DNA from: Nocardioides yefusunii | Lineage (GTDB): Bacteria > Actinomycetota > Actinomycetes > Propionibacteriales > Nocardioidaceae | Direction of reading: 5' to 3' | Length of the DNA: 64,000 nt | Assembly: GCF_004014875.1 (NCBI RefSeq) | Contig: NZ_CP034929.1 | Location: 248,001 to 312,000 of the forward strand | Shown: positions 1 through 14,401 of the stretch, in pieces | Layout: each line of letters starts with the position of its first letter | Position numbering within the stretch: the first letter of the stretch is position 1 | The notes under the pieces: model-generated | What the model saw: only the letters and a program-made list of their open reading frames with translations | Databases searched by the model: none | What the model was told of the DNA's origin: nothing | Translations under genes and position numbers: made by a program

Positions 1-2605
<2,605 letters not shown>

Positions 2606-2767
2606 CCAACACCGTACAAATCAACTCGACCAACAAGAGTTATTGCCACGCGTCCACTGTTCAGTTCCCAGACAACAAGCGTTGTTTTTGGAATGCACGA
2701 TACAAGTTGATATGCTTGTCTTCGTAACACAGACTACCCGCCCCTTTTTTGTGGGTGTGGTTGAAGG

Positions 2768-2885
2768 GTTACGGCGGTCATAGCGAAAGGGAAACACCCG
2801 GTCCCATCCCGAACCCGGAAGTTAAGCCTTTCAGCGCCGATGGTACTGCGATCGAGAGGTCGTGGGAGAGTAGGACGCCGCCGGA
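2768..2885 (+). rRNA. rrf: 5S ribosomal RNA, first operon
   Basis: Typical actinobacterial 5S rRNA. It starts at GTTACGGCGGTCA and contains the conserved segments CCCGAACCCGGAAGTTAAGCC and GGGAGAGTAGGACGCCGCC. The terminal stem closes with the first bases. It lies about 160 nt after the 23S 3' end and matches the copy at 9932-10049. Ends are estimated from the helix. Confidence 0.95.
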
Positions 2886-2900
2886 CAATTATTCGCCGTT

Positions 2901-2928
2901 GAGGCCCCCACCTTTGGTTGGGGGCCTC
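2901..2928 (+). terminator. rRNA operon terminator, first operon
   Basis: GAGGCCCCCA (2901-2910) pairs with TGGGGGCCTC (2919-2928) around an 8-nt loop, 15 nt after the 5S. No strong T-tract follows. The second operon has a variant at 10067-10095. The flanking sequence stays similar to about 2965 (10131 in the second copy), so the duplicated unit extends past the terminator. Confidence 0.8.
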
Positions 2929-3213
2929 CGGTCATTTCACGACCCTTTTCAGCCCAGGATGCGTTTGCGGGGTGACGGGTTCGCGTCCTGGGCCCTGGGC
3001 TGATGCCCGGGTGAAGCCAGGGCTGAGGCCAGAGTTGATGGTCACCGACCATGCCGGCGCACCAAGGTGCCACCTCGCGTCCACAATCAGATCTGAAGCC
3101 CCGCTCCAGCAGGGTTCTCCACAGCCGGCGCTGTGGATCGAGCTCGAGCAGGCTGGAACCCGGGATCGTTCTTCCCGGTACGACCACGGCGGTCGTCCCG
3201 GAAGGAGTTCCTC
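2929..3213 (+). other. Spacer between first rRNA operon and lipoprotein gene
   Basis: The first 37 bases are shared with the region after the second rRNA operon. The rest is GC-rich and carries no convincing gene. The frame of the downstream lipoprotein stays open back to 3133, but the better start is the GTG at 3214. Confidence 0.5.
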
Positions 3214-3756
3214 GTGCGCAACGTCATGCTGAAGCCCGCAGCGACGGCCGCTGCCCTGGCCGCGCTTCTTGTGCTGTCGGGATGCGGCGCCGGTGCGTCG
3301 ACCGGCGAAGAAGTATCGGCACCCGGTGAGAAGGCGTCCGCAGCCGGGGAGTCCAGGGACCCTGCGACCGGATCGAAGTGCGGTCCGGACGTGAAGGCCG
3401 ACCCGGCGTGGCAGCTCCCGTCGAGTTTTCCGAGTGACGTTCCCCTCCCCAACCTCGAGGGTCTGCACTTGCCGTTCTACGGCGCGGGCGGCGGGCGCAG
3501 CGTCGTTCTGGAGACGGAGGCCGAGTTCGACGTGAAGGCGACGGAGGCCGATCTCAGGTGCCGTGCCGAAGCCGCCGGCTACTCGTACGTCGAGATTCCG
3601 CCGAATGACTCTTTGGCTGTTGCCGGTCTGCAGACATTCATGCGAGGCGAGGAGAGCGGATTCGCGGTGGGGGTCTCCCTCAAGGAGGGGGAGCAGCCCG
3701 CGATGGTCGTCTACAGCTGGGCTGACGCGGCCAGCATGGGCGTGAAGTCGAGGTGA
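3214..3756 (+). CDS. Small secreted lipoprotein of unknown function
   Basis: A 180-residue protein starting at GTG. The Shine-Dalgarno sequence GGAAGGAG sits 6 nt upstream, which favours this start over the longer open frame from 3133. Residues 1-24 form a lipoprotein signal: positive N-terminus, Ala/Leu-rich core and lipobox LSGC with Cys24 as the acylated residue. A low-complexity Gly/Ala/Ser/Glu stretch follows, then a compact domain from about residue 50 to 178. The protein should be anchored to the outer face of the membrane. It is a lone gene between two rRNA operons, and I do not recognise its family. Confidence 0.8.
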   Translation: MRNVMLKPAATAAALAALLVLSGCGAGASTGEEVSAPGEKASAAGESRDPATGSKCGPDVKADPAWQLPSSFPSDVPLPNLEGLHLPFYGAGGGRSVVLETEAEFDVKATEADLRCRAEAAGYSYVEIPPNDSLAVAGLQTFMRGEESGFAVGVSLKEGEQPAMVVYSWADAASMGVKSR

Positions 3757-4320
3757 GGCGGTCCGAGACGTCGCGGTGCTAGCCGCGACATCCGGGTCGT
3801 CCGGGAGCGGTCCTGTCGTGGAAGGACAGGCCCGGGCGGGAGGGCCGGGCTCACGCAGTAGGGCCCGCCTCACGCAGTAGGGGTGAACTTCCCTGGAGCC
3901 CTGGAGCCCTGGAAGCCCGGAGGCGCGGGCGTTGGGAAGCCGACCTGGGGCCGCGACGAGGACTCGTGGTCACCGATGCGAAGGCAGCGGCAGCGGTCGG
4001 CGGTCGGCGGGCTGAGCGGTGCCCGTTGGGGAGGCGTCACTTCGCAGGACCTTCTTGGGCAGGTCGCGTGGATGGATGACCCCGCTGCGAGGAGCAGCGG
4101 TCGCGCGGAGTCAGTTGCTCTGTCCTGTGCATTCCCCCGGGACCCTGCGGGTGTCTTCCTGCGGGTGTCTTCCTGCGGGTGTCTTCCTGCGGGTGTCTTC
4201 CTGCGGGTGTCTTCCTGCGGGTGTCTTCCTGCGGGTGTCTCCCTGCGGGAGACACGGAGCCTCTGAGCAGTCCCGATGAACGCGTGACGAGGCCACCTGG
4301 GGCCCTGACCCGGAGGGTCA
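3757..4320 (+). other. Non-coding spacer between lipoprotein gene and rRNA promoter region
   Basis: No supported gene. It contains a hairpin 14 nt after the lipoprotein stop (GTCGCGG 3770-3776 with CCGCGAC 3783-3789), a short direct repeat CACGCAGTAGGG (3852 and 3871), and the 14-bp tandem repeat described separately. Open frames through the repeat lack a ribosome-binding site and have repeat-driven composition. Confidence 0.55.
4151..4255. repeat. 14-bp tandem repeat, 7 units, ending in a hairpin
   Basis: Six exact copies of GTGTCTTCCTGCGG run from 4151 to 4234. A seventh with one T-to-C change spans 4235-4248. The changed unit makes a perfect hairpin with what follows: GTGTCTCCC (4235-4243), loop TGC, GGGAGACAC (4247-4255). 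The array looks like repeated duplication of one arm of this hairpin. It lies about 245 bp upstream of the rRNA promoter. Confidence 0.9.
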
Positions 4321-4499
4321 GGAAGGGGTCCTCAGACCCCGATTTGGCCGTTCTCGTTGACGTGGTGCTAAGGTTTCACCTGTCGCCGCAAGGGACACGG
4401 ACACAGCCCAGAAGGGTTGCTTGACCGGGTCTTGTTGCCAGGCGGCCACTTGATCAAAGAGAAACTTAGGTTTCTCGGAAATCGCCTGAATCGCTCGGT

Positions 4500-4528
4500 T
4501 TGACTGAGAGATTCACACCGACTAAGTT
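4500..4528 (+). promoter_or_regulatory. Probable rRNA operon promoter
   Basis: TTGACT (4500-4505) and TAAGTT (4523-4528) are separated by 17 bp, a good fit to a housekeeping sigma promoter. They lie about 230 bp upstream of mature 16S. A hairpin (GAGAAAC 4459-4465 with GTTTCTC 4470-4476) lies just upstream. A second TTGACA at 4689 has only a poor -10 candidate. Confidence 0.6.
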
Positions 4529-4590
4529 TAGTCGGGTTGCTCCAGAACGAAGTAGCCGCTCGAAAGAGTGGGTGCCGGATCTGGATGTGC

Positions 4591-4757
4591 TTGATCCTTG
4601 AGAACTCAACAGTGTGTCATAGTCGACGAATTAGTTTGATATGCCCCGTCGACTGGTCTTCTTCGGAAGAACAGTTAACGGATTTCTTTTGACAATAAAT
4701 TCTGACAACAACATTGTCGGGGTTTGTTCTGTCGGGAATTGGCTTTTCTTTGAAATT
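4591..4757 (+). promoter_or_regulatory. rRNA leader with conserved antitermination-like element
   Basis: The segment TTGAGAACTCAACAGTGTG (4598-4616) is the kind of element found in actinobacterial rRNA leaders upstream of 16S. A related TTTGAGATCTGAATAGTGGA occurs in the 16S-23S spacer at 6559-6578. Such elements are thought to act in rRNA antitermination or processing; that role here is by analogy. Confidence 0.5.
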
Positions 4758-9769
<5,012 letters not shown>

Positions 9770-9931
9770 CCAACACCGTACAAATCAACTCGACCAACAA
9801 GAGTTATTGCCACGCGTCCACTGTTCAGTTCCCAGACAACAAGCGTTGTTTTTGGAATGCACGATACAAGTTGATATGCTTGTCTTCGTAACACAGACTA
9901 CCCGCCCCTTTTTTGTGGGTGTGGTTGAAGG

Positions 9932-10049
9932 GTTACGGCGGTCATAGCGAAAGGGAAACACCCGGTCCCATCCCGAACCCGGAAGTTAAGCCTTTCAGCG
10001 CCGATGGTACTGCGATCGAGAGGTCGTGGGAGAGTAGGACGCCGCCGGA
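9932..10049 (+). rRNA. rrf: 5S ribosomal RNA, second operon
   Basis: Same sequence as the 5S at 2768-2885, about 160 nt after the 23S. Identity between the two operons continues 8 bases past the 5S, then breaks with a short insertion (GATG) before the terminator. Confidence 0.95.
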
Positions 10050-10066
10050 CAATTATTGATGCCGTT

Positions 10067-10095
10067 GAGGCCCCCACCTGTTTGGTGGGGGCCTC
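10067..10095 (+). terminator. rRNA operon terminator, second operon
   Basis: GAGGCCCCCACC (10067-10078) pairs perfectly with GGTGGGGGCCTC (10084-10095) around TGTTT. It is a slightly longer variant of the hairpin after the first operon. Confidence 0.85.
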
Positions 10096-10160
10096 CGGTC
10101 ATTTCACGACCCTTTTCAGCCCAGGATGCGTTCGGGTCGTGGTGGGGTGTCGTGGAAACA

Positions 10161-10208
10161 CCTGTGGCGGTGAGTGTGTTTGTCGACAAACACGCTCACC
10201 GCCACAGG
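10161..10208. terminator. 48-bp near-perfect palindrome between converging rRNA operon and gene
   Basis: Two 24-nt arms meet at GTCGAC (10182-10187) with no loop. Only one position, T10174 opposite G10195, is a wobble instead of a Watson-Crick pair. The outer arm begins CCTGTGGCGGTGAG. It sits 28 nt past the stop of the minus-strand gene and 111 nt past the 5S, so a bidirectional transcription barrier is the simplest reading. There is no T-tract. Confidence 0.55.
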
Positions 10209-10236
10209 CGATTTCAGGGGAGCGAAGAGCAGCGCC

Positions 10237-10890
10237 TCACTGAGGAGCGGCGACGCTCTCGAGGCCGCCGTCAGGGCGTCGTACCCAGGCGAAGCCAGCT
10301 GCGTCGGTGAACTGCATCCCGGGACGTCCCACGTACTCCCAGTCATCCAGGATCTCTGAGGCCAGCGACTCCGTCATCGCACGCGTCTCCAGGTGCTCCG
10401 CGAAGCGCGGGTTGCCCAGGAGCGGGAGGACGTCGTCGAAGGAGAGCGTCACCAACGTCGGGCGGGAGCGTCGGCTCGACACCGTCGGGGGCACCGTCGC
10501 CAGCGTCGGCTTCGGACCCACAGGGGAGGGGTTGGTCAGCGTCACCGCGAAGACCGGCTGCGTGGAGGTGTTGACCACCTCCACGGCCGGCCGGCTGTGG
10601 AGGGTGCGGCATGAGGCGTCCTGACAGAGTTCGGAGGTCCGGGTCGCGACGACCGCGATCTGGGCGGCCTGCTCCTGACGTCGTTCCTGGTGGAGCAATG
10701 CAGTCTGCTCCTGGGCGATGTCGAGCAACGCCTCCACGTGGAACATGGCGCGGAACGAGGCCGCGACCGCTGCACCAGCGGTCAGGAGCGCAGCCGATGC
10801 GACACCCACTCCCACCCATCCTGCGAGCGACGAGGGTGCCAATGACGACGATGCGGTCGCTGCGGCATGCAACATGAGGTGCGGGTCCAT
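10237..10890 (-). CDS. Membrane-anchored protein of unknown function
   Basis: A 217-residue protein with an ATG start and a GGAGG ribosome-binding site 4 nt upstream. One hydrophobic segment (about residues 22-46) is followed by an amphipathic stretch rich in Gln/Glu/Ala (about 50-80) that could be a short coiled coil. A soluble domain follows. The layout suggests a single-pass protein with its C-terminal domain on one side of the membrane. It lies downstream of helD on the same strand but behind a terminator, so it is probably transcribed separately. The family is not recognised. Confidence 0.75.
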   Translation of the reverse strand: MDPHLMLHAAATASSSLAPSSLAGWVGVGVASAALLTAGAAVAASFRAMFHVEALLDIAQEQTALLHQERRQEQAAQIAVVATRTSELCQDASCRTLHSRPAVEVVNTSTQPVFAVTLTNPSPVGPKPTLATVPPTVSSRRSRPTLVTLSFDDVLPLLGNPRFAEHLETRAMTESLASEILDDWEYVGRPGMQFTDAAGFAWVRRPDGGLESVAAPQ

Positions 10891-10981
10891 CGTGCCTCCG
10901 TGGGGCAGAAGTCAGTCCTGCCCTTCAGATCGGCACTCGGTGCTCCCACGTGAGAGTTCGACGTCCACGCCGGCAACAGAA

Positions 10982-11012
10982 ACGAGCCCGCCCCCCGGAG
11001 GGACGGGCTCGT
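10982..11012 (-). terminator. Terminator after helD
   Basis: Read on the minus strand, ACGAGCCCG pairs with CGGGCTCGT (outer 9 bp perfect, inner GC pairs with one mismatch), followed by TTTCTG. It lies 27 nt after the helD stop. Confidence 0.75.
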
Positions 11013-11038
11013 CGTCGTTCTGGGTGCAGGTGAGGTCG

Positions 11039-13234
11039 TCAGGCCTCGATGACGGTGAGCAACTGCGTGGCACGCGTCAGGACGACGTACAGGGTCGCGC
11101 GACCGGTGCTGGCCTCGTCCTCGATCTCCTGAGGGCGCACCACGACGATGCCGTCGAACTCGAGGCCCTTGGTGTCGACACCAGTGAGGACGACGACCTT
11201 GTCCTCGCCCGACGGGGCGACCGTCGGGTCGATGGCGGCCTTGGCGCCCTGTGCCTCGTCGGCGAACTCGTCCCACTCCGAGAGCCAGGTGTTCACCTCG
11301 CTGCGGCGCGCGACCGGCACGACGATGCCAATGGTGCCCGAGACACGCTCACGGATCTTCGCGACCTCCGCACGGATCGTCGCCTCGACGTCGGCCCCGG
11401 CGACCTTCACGGTCACCGGGTCCTCGCCCGTGGAACGCACGGCCTCGGGCAGGTCGGCGTCGAGACCCACGCGCTTCGCGTACGCAGCAGCGTGGGCGTA
11501 GATCTCGGAGGAGTTGCGGTAGTTCTTCGACAGGTGGAAGGCGTGCACGTCCTTGCCGCGCAGCGCCTCGTCACGAGCAGCCTCGGCCTCGGCGTACACC
11601 GGCCATGACGACTGCGCCGGGTCGCCCACGATGGTCCACGACGCACCGCGGCCACGACGGCCGACCATGCGCCACTGCATCGGGGTGAGGTCCTGGGCCT
11701 CGTCGATCAGGACGTGCGCGTAGGCGTCGTCCTCGATCCGGTGCGTCGGCGGCTTCCACGCACGCCCGCGGGGAGCGAACTCGCGTTCGGAAGCCGTGAC
11801 GACCTCCTGAAGGTCGCCACCGACGTGGTCGCCGTACTCGTTGTCCTCGTCGCTGCGCTGCGGCACGTCACCGATGGCGTAGCGCAGCTCGTCGAGCAGC
11901 GGGACGTCCTCGACGCTCAGCGTCCAGCCCTCGGAGCCGGCGTCGACCCACGACGCAGCCAACAGGTCGATCTCGGCACGCGACAGGACTCCCTCGGCCA
12001 CGCGCTTGAGCACCTCGGGGTCGTGCAGCCACGTCAGGACGTCAGCAGCGTCCAAGGGCGGCCACCAGTCGAGCGCGAACTCGACGAACTCGCGGCGGTC
12101 GAGCATGTCCTGCTCGAACAGCTTGCGGCCACGTTCGCGGCCACGGTCGGAACGGACCTGCTTCCACATCGCCTCCAGCAGCGTCGAGGCCACCTTCGGG
12201 ATCATCTGGTTGCGTCGTCCCTGGCTCATCAACTGGCGACGCAGACGCCCCAACAGCGAACCGTCGAGCATGATCTGGGCGTCGTACCAGAAGATCTTGA
12301 ACTCGCGCGGGGAGCCCGGAGCCTGCTGACGAGCCGTGCGGCGCACGACCTCCGCCATCCGCGCCGAACCCTTCACGTCCGCGACAGCCGGGACGTCACG
12401 ACGGGTCGCGCGGACACCGCCCACGACCTCGCCCAGCGAGCGCAGCGCGACCGCGGTCTCGCCCAGGGAGGGGAGGACGCGCTCGATGTAGCGCATGAAG
12501 ACGCCCGAAGGGCCGATGACGAGGACGCCACCGGACTCGTAGCGACGACGGTCGGAGTACAGCAGGTAGGCGGCGCGGTGCAGAGCCACGACCGTCTTGC
12601 CGACACCCGGGCCGCCGGAGATCCGGACGACACCCTTGCCGGGGGCACGGATCGCCTTGTCCTGCTCGGCCTGGATGGTCGCGACGATCGAGTGCATCGT
12701 GCGGTCACGGGCACGGGAGAGCTGCGCCATCAGCGCGCCCTCGCCGACGATCGGGAGGTCGGTCTCGACGGAGTCGTCGAGCAGCTCGTCCTCGACGCCG
12801 ACGACGGTGCGGTGGTCCGAGCGCAGGACCCGACGACGCACGACGTTCGACGGCGTCGCAGCGGTGGCCTGGTAGAAGACCGCGGCAGCAGGGGCGCGCC
12901 AGTCGATCAGCATGACGTCGTGGTTCTCGTCGCGCAGGCCGATGCGGCCCACGTAACGCGGCTCGGTGTCGAACTCGGGGCGCATGTCGAGGCGGCCGAA
13001 GACCAGACCCTCGTGCGCGGCGTCGAGCTGCTTGATCCGCTTCGCGGCCTGGAAGACCATCGCGTCACGCTCGACGAGACCACCCTCGTGCCCCAGACGG
13101 CCACGACTGTGGCCCTCCGCAGCCAGCTTCTGGGCCGACTCCGCAGAGCGTTCCAACTGGACGTACACCTCGTCGACAAAGGCCTGTTCGGCCGCGACTT
13201 CGCGTGCGAGGACTTCTTCGGACAACGCTCTCTC
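11039..13234 (-). CDS. helD: HelD-type RNA polymerase-recycling ATPase (superfamily 1)
   Basis: A 731-residue UvrD/Rep-like protein. Walker A GGPGVGKT lies at about residues 206-213, and motif II DEAQD near 510 is followed by GDPAQSSWP and the motif IV-like YRNSSEIY. A C-terminal VLTRA motif closes the helicase core. The N-terminal region (AREVAAEQAFVDEVYVQLER) matches the coiled arm of actinobacterial HelD/HelR. These proteins pull stalled RNA polymerase off DNA, and some protect against rifampicin. The GTG at 13234 is chosen because GGAG lies 6 nt upstream and the length then fits the family (mycobacterial HelD about 736 aa). The frame stays open to 13327, but that start would fall inside the upstream hairpin. 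Confidence 0.9.
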   Translation of the reverse strand, partial: ERALSEEVLAREVAAEQAFVDEVYVQLERSAESAQKLAAEGHSRGRLGHEGGLVERDAMVFQAAKRIKQLDAAHEGLVFGRLDMRPEFDTEPRYVGRIGLRDENHDVMLIDWRAPAAAVFYQATAATPSNVVRRRVLRSDHRTVVGVEDELLDDSVETDLPIVGEGALMAQLSRARDRTMHSIVATIQAEQDKAIRAPGKGVVRISGGPGVGKTVVALHRAAYLLYSDRRRYESGGVLVIGPSGVFMRYIERVLPSLGETAVALRSLGEVVGGVRATRRDVPAVADVKGSARMAEVVRRTARQQAPGSPREFKIFWYDAQIMLDGSLLGRLRRQLMSQGRRNQMIPKVASTLLEAMWKQVRSDRGRERGRKLFEQDMLDRREFVEFALDWWPPLDAADVLTWLHDPEVLKRVAEGVLSRAEIDLLAASWVDAGSEGWTLSVEDVPLLDELRYAIGDVPQRSDEDNEYGDHVGGDLQEVVTASEREFAPRGRAWKPPTHRIEDDAYAHVLIDEAQDLTPMQWRMVGRRGRGASWTIVGDPAQSSWPVYAEAEAARDEALRGKDVHAFHLSKNYRNSSEIYAHAAAYAKRVGLDADLPEAVRSTGEDPVTVKVAGADVEATIRAEVAKIRERVSGTIGIVVPVARRSEVNTWLSEWDEFADEAQGAKAAIDPTVAPSGEDKVVVLTGVDTKGLEFDGIVVVRPQEIEDEASTGRATLYVVLTRATQLLTVIEA

Positions 13235-13315
13235 CACCCGGTGCTCCGAGCCGGCGCGGACCACCTCGTCCGCGCTCAGGCAAGGGGTCAACACTACTCC
13301 GTCCGGGCCGTAGGA

Positions 13316-13344
13316 CCGCCCCGACACCGTGGGTGTCGGGGCGG
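13316..13344 (-). terminator. Terminator between enoyl-CoA hydratase gene and helD
   Basis: CCGCCCCGACACC (13316-13328) pairs perfectly over 13 bp with GGTGTCGGGGCGG (13332-13344) around GTG. It follows the hydratase-like gene on the minus strand by about 20 nt and separates its transcript from helD. Confidence 0.85.
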
Positions 13345-13365
13345 CTCGCGGCTGGTGGAGCGTGG

Positions 13366-14154
13366 TCAGGCCTTGGGGCGCGAGAGGAACGCCAACATCG
13401 CGTCCCGGGCCTCGTCGGAGGCGAAGAGTCGTGCGGAGGTGGCGGCGAGGTGGTCGGCCTGGGCGTCGATCTTCGCGACGAGCTCGGCGTTGAGCAGCTT
13501 CTTGGTCTCACGGATGCCCTGGTTGGCGCCGGTGGCGATCTTGGCGACGAGGTCTGCGACGTAACCGTCGAGGTCCTCGGCGGGAACCGCACGCGTCACC
13601 AGGCCGCCAGCTGCGGCTTCGACGCCCGAGAACGTCTCGCCGGACAGCGCGGCCAGTGACGCCTCGCGGTTGGTCATGCGGTGGAAGACGCTCAGGCTGA
13701 TCGCGGCCGGAGCCAAGCCCAGCTTCACCTCGGTGAGGGCGAAGGAGGCCGTCTCGGCACTGATCGCGACGTCGGCCGCAGCGACCAGACCGATCCCGCC
13801 GGCGCGTACTGCGCCGAGGTTCTTGGTGACGACGACCTTGTCCATCGTCGCGACCAGACGCTGGATCCCGACGATCGTGCGGGCGCCCTGCTCCATGCCG
13901 ACCGTGGCGGCTTCGGAGAGGTCGGCGCCGGAGCAGAAGACCTTGCCCGAGGACTGCACCAGCACGACGCGGACGTCGGCGTCGGCGTTCGCGGTCTCGA
14001 GGTGCGCGAGCAGTTCGGTGACGAGCTGACGCGAGAGCGCGTTGCGGTTGTGGGGGCTGTCCAGGGTGATGGTGGCGACGCCGTCGGCGACGTCGAGGTG
14101 GACGAGCTCGGTGGGTGCCTCGAGGGGCGCTTCGGTGGCGGTTGCGTCGGTCAT
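13366..14154 (-). CDS. Enoyl-CoA hydratase/isomerase family protein
   Basis: A 262-residue crotonase-fold protein that binds acyl-CoA and acts on the enoyl bond or a related reaction. The oxyanion-hole segment (SGKVFCSGADLSEAA), the AGGIGL second oxyanion glycine segment and the LTEVKLGLAP segment are visible. Of the two catalytic glutamates of rat hydratase, the second is kept (E in LTEVKLG). The first aligns with Gly in AGGIG, so simple hydratase activity is doubtful. The ATG at 14154 has no Shine-Dalgarno; CACACT lies 7 nt upstream, which suggests a leaderless transcript. It is divergent from the PhzE-like gene. Confidence 0.88.
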   Translation of the reverse strand: MTDATATEAPLEAPTELVHLDVADGVATITLDSPHNRNALSRQLVTELLAHLETANADADVRVVLVQSSGKVFCSGADLSEAATVGMEQGARTIVGIQRLVATMDKVVVTKNLGAVRAGGIGLVAAADVAISAETASFALTEVKLGLAPAAISLSVFHRMTNREASLAALSGETFSGVEAAAGGLVTRAVPAEDLDGYVADLVAKIATGANQGIRETKKLLNAELVAKIDAQADHLAATSARLFASDEARDAMLAFLSRPKA

Positions 14155-14190
14155 GCCGCACAGTGTGCACCGCGAGTGGGCGTCGTGGTG

Positions 14191-14200
14191 AACGATCGTT
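14191..14200. promoter_or_regulatory. Possible operator palindrome upstream of hydratase-like gene
   Basis: AACGATCGTT is a perfect 10-bp palindrome 37 bp upstream of the hydratase-like start, within the region expected for its promoter. Such sites are often bound by TetR-type repressors. No direct evidence beyond symmetry and position. Confidence 0.3.
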
Positions 14201-14252
14201 AACCTTTTTCGAGGTGTGGACGCCACGGGACGTCGTTCAGCGCTGGCTCTGG

Positions 14253-14310
14253 GCAATTGTCGGATTGATGCGGTGACACGCCGTCGACGTGGCATCAATC
14301 CGACAGTTGC
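14253..14310. repeat. Dispersed palindrome family 2, copy A
   Basis: GCAATTGTCGGATTGATGC (14253-14271) pairs with 14292-14310 with one wobble in 19 bp. The 20-nt centre holds a small CACG/CGTG stem. The related copy is at 24359-24413, and both are followed by GGAGCGGAGCGACGC (14315-14329 here). This copy lies between divergent genes, so it cannot simply be a terminator. Confidence 0.75.
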
Positions 14311-14401
14311 GCACGGAGCGGAGCGACGCTGAGGCCGGGAGCAGGGCCAGCGTGCTGGGACGCGGTGCGAGCGCGCAGAAGCCGCGAACTAAAGTTGCGC
14401 C

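Noticed and set aside
4151..4248. CRISPR array
   Set aside because: Units abut directly without spacers and are only 14 bp.
3883..4424. Frames reading CGCLPAGVFLRVSS repeats over the 14-bp array
   Set aside because: All frames through the array are open; no ribosome-binding site and no similarity to a known protein.
4689..4717. Second rRNA promoter with TTGACA
   Set aside because: The -10 region at proper spacing (CATTGT) is poor and lies very close to mature 16S.
13235..13327. Longer N-terminus of HelD
   Set aside because: That start codon lies inside the hairpin 13316-13344; the GTG at 13234 has a spaced GGAG and fits family length.
11714..13564. 616-codon plus-strand open frame opposite helD
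   Set aside because: High-GC shadow of helD; the minus-strand frame has clear helicase motifs, and this one has low-complexity Arg/Asp/Val/Leu composition.
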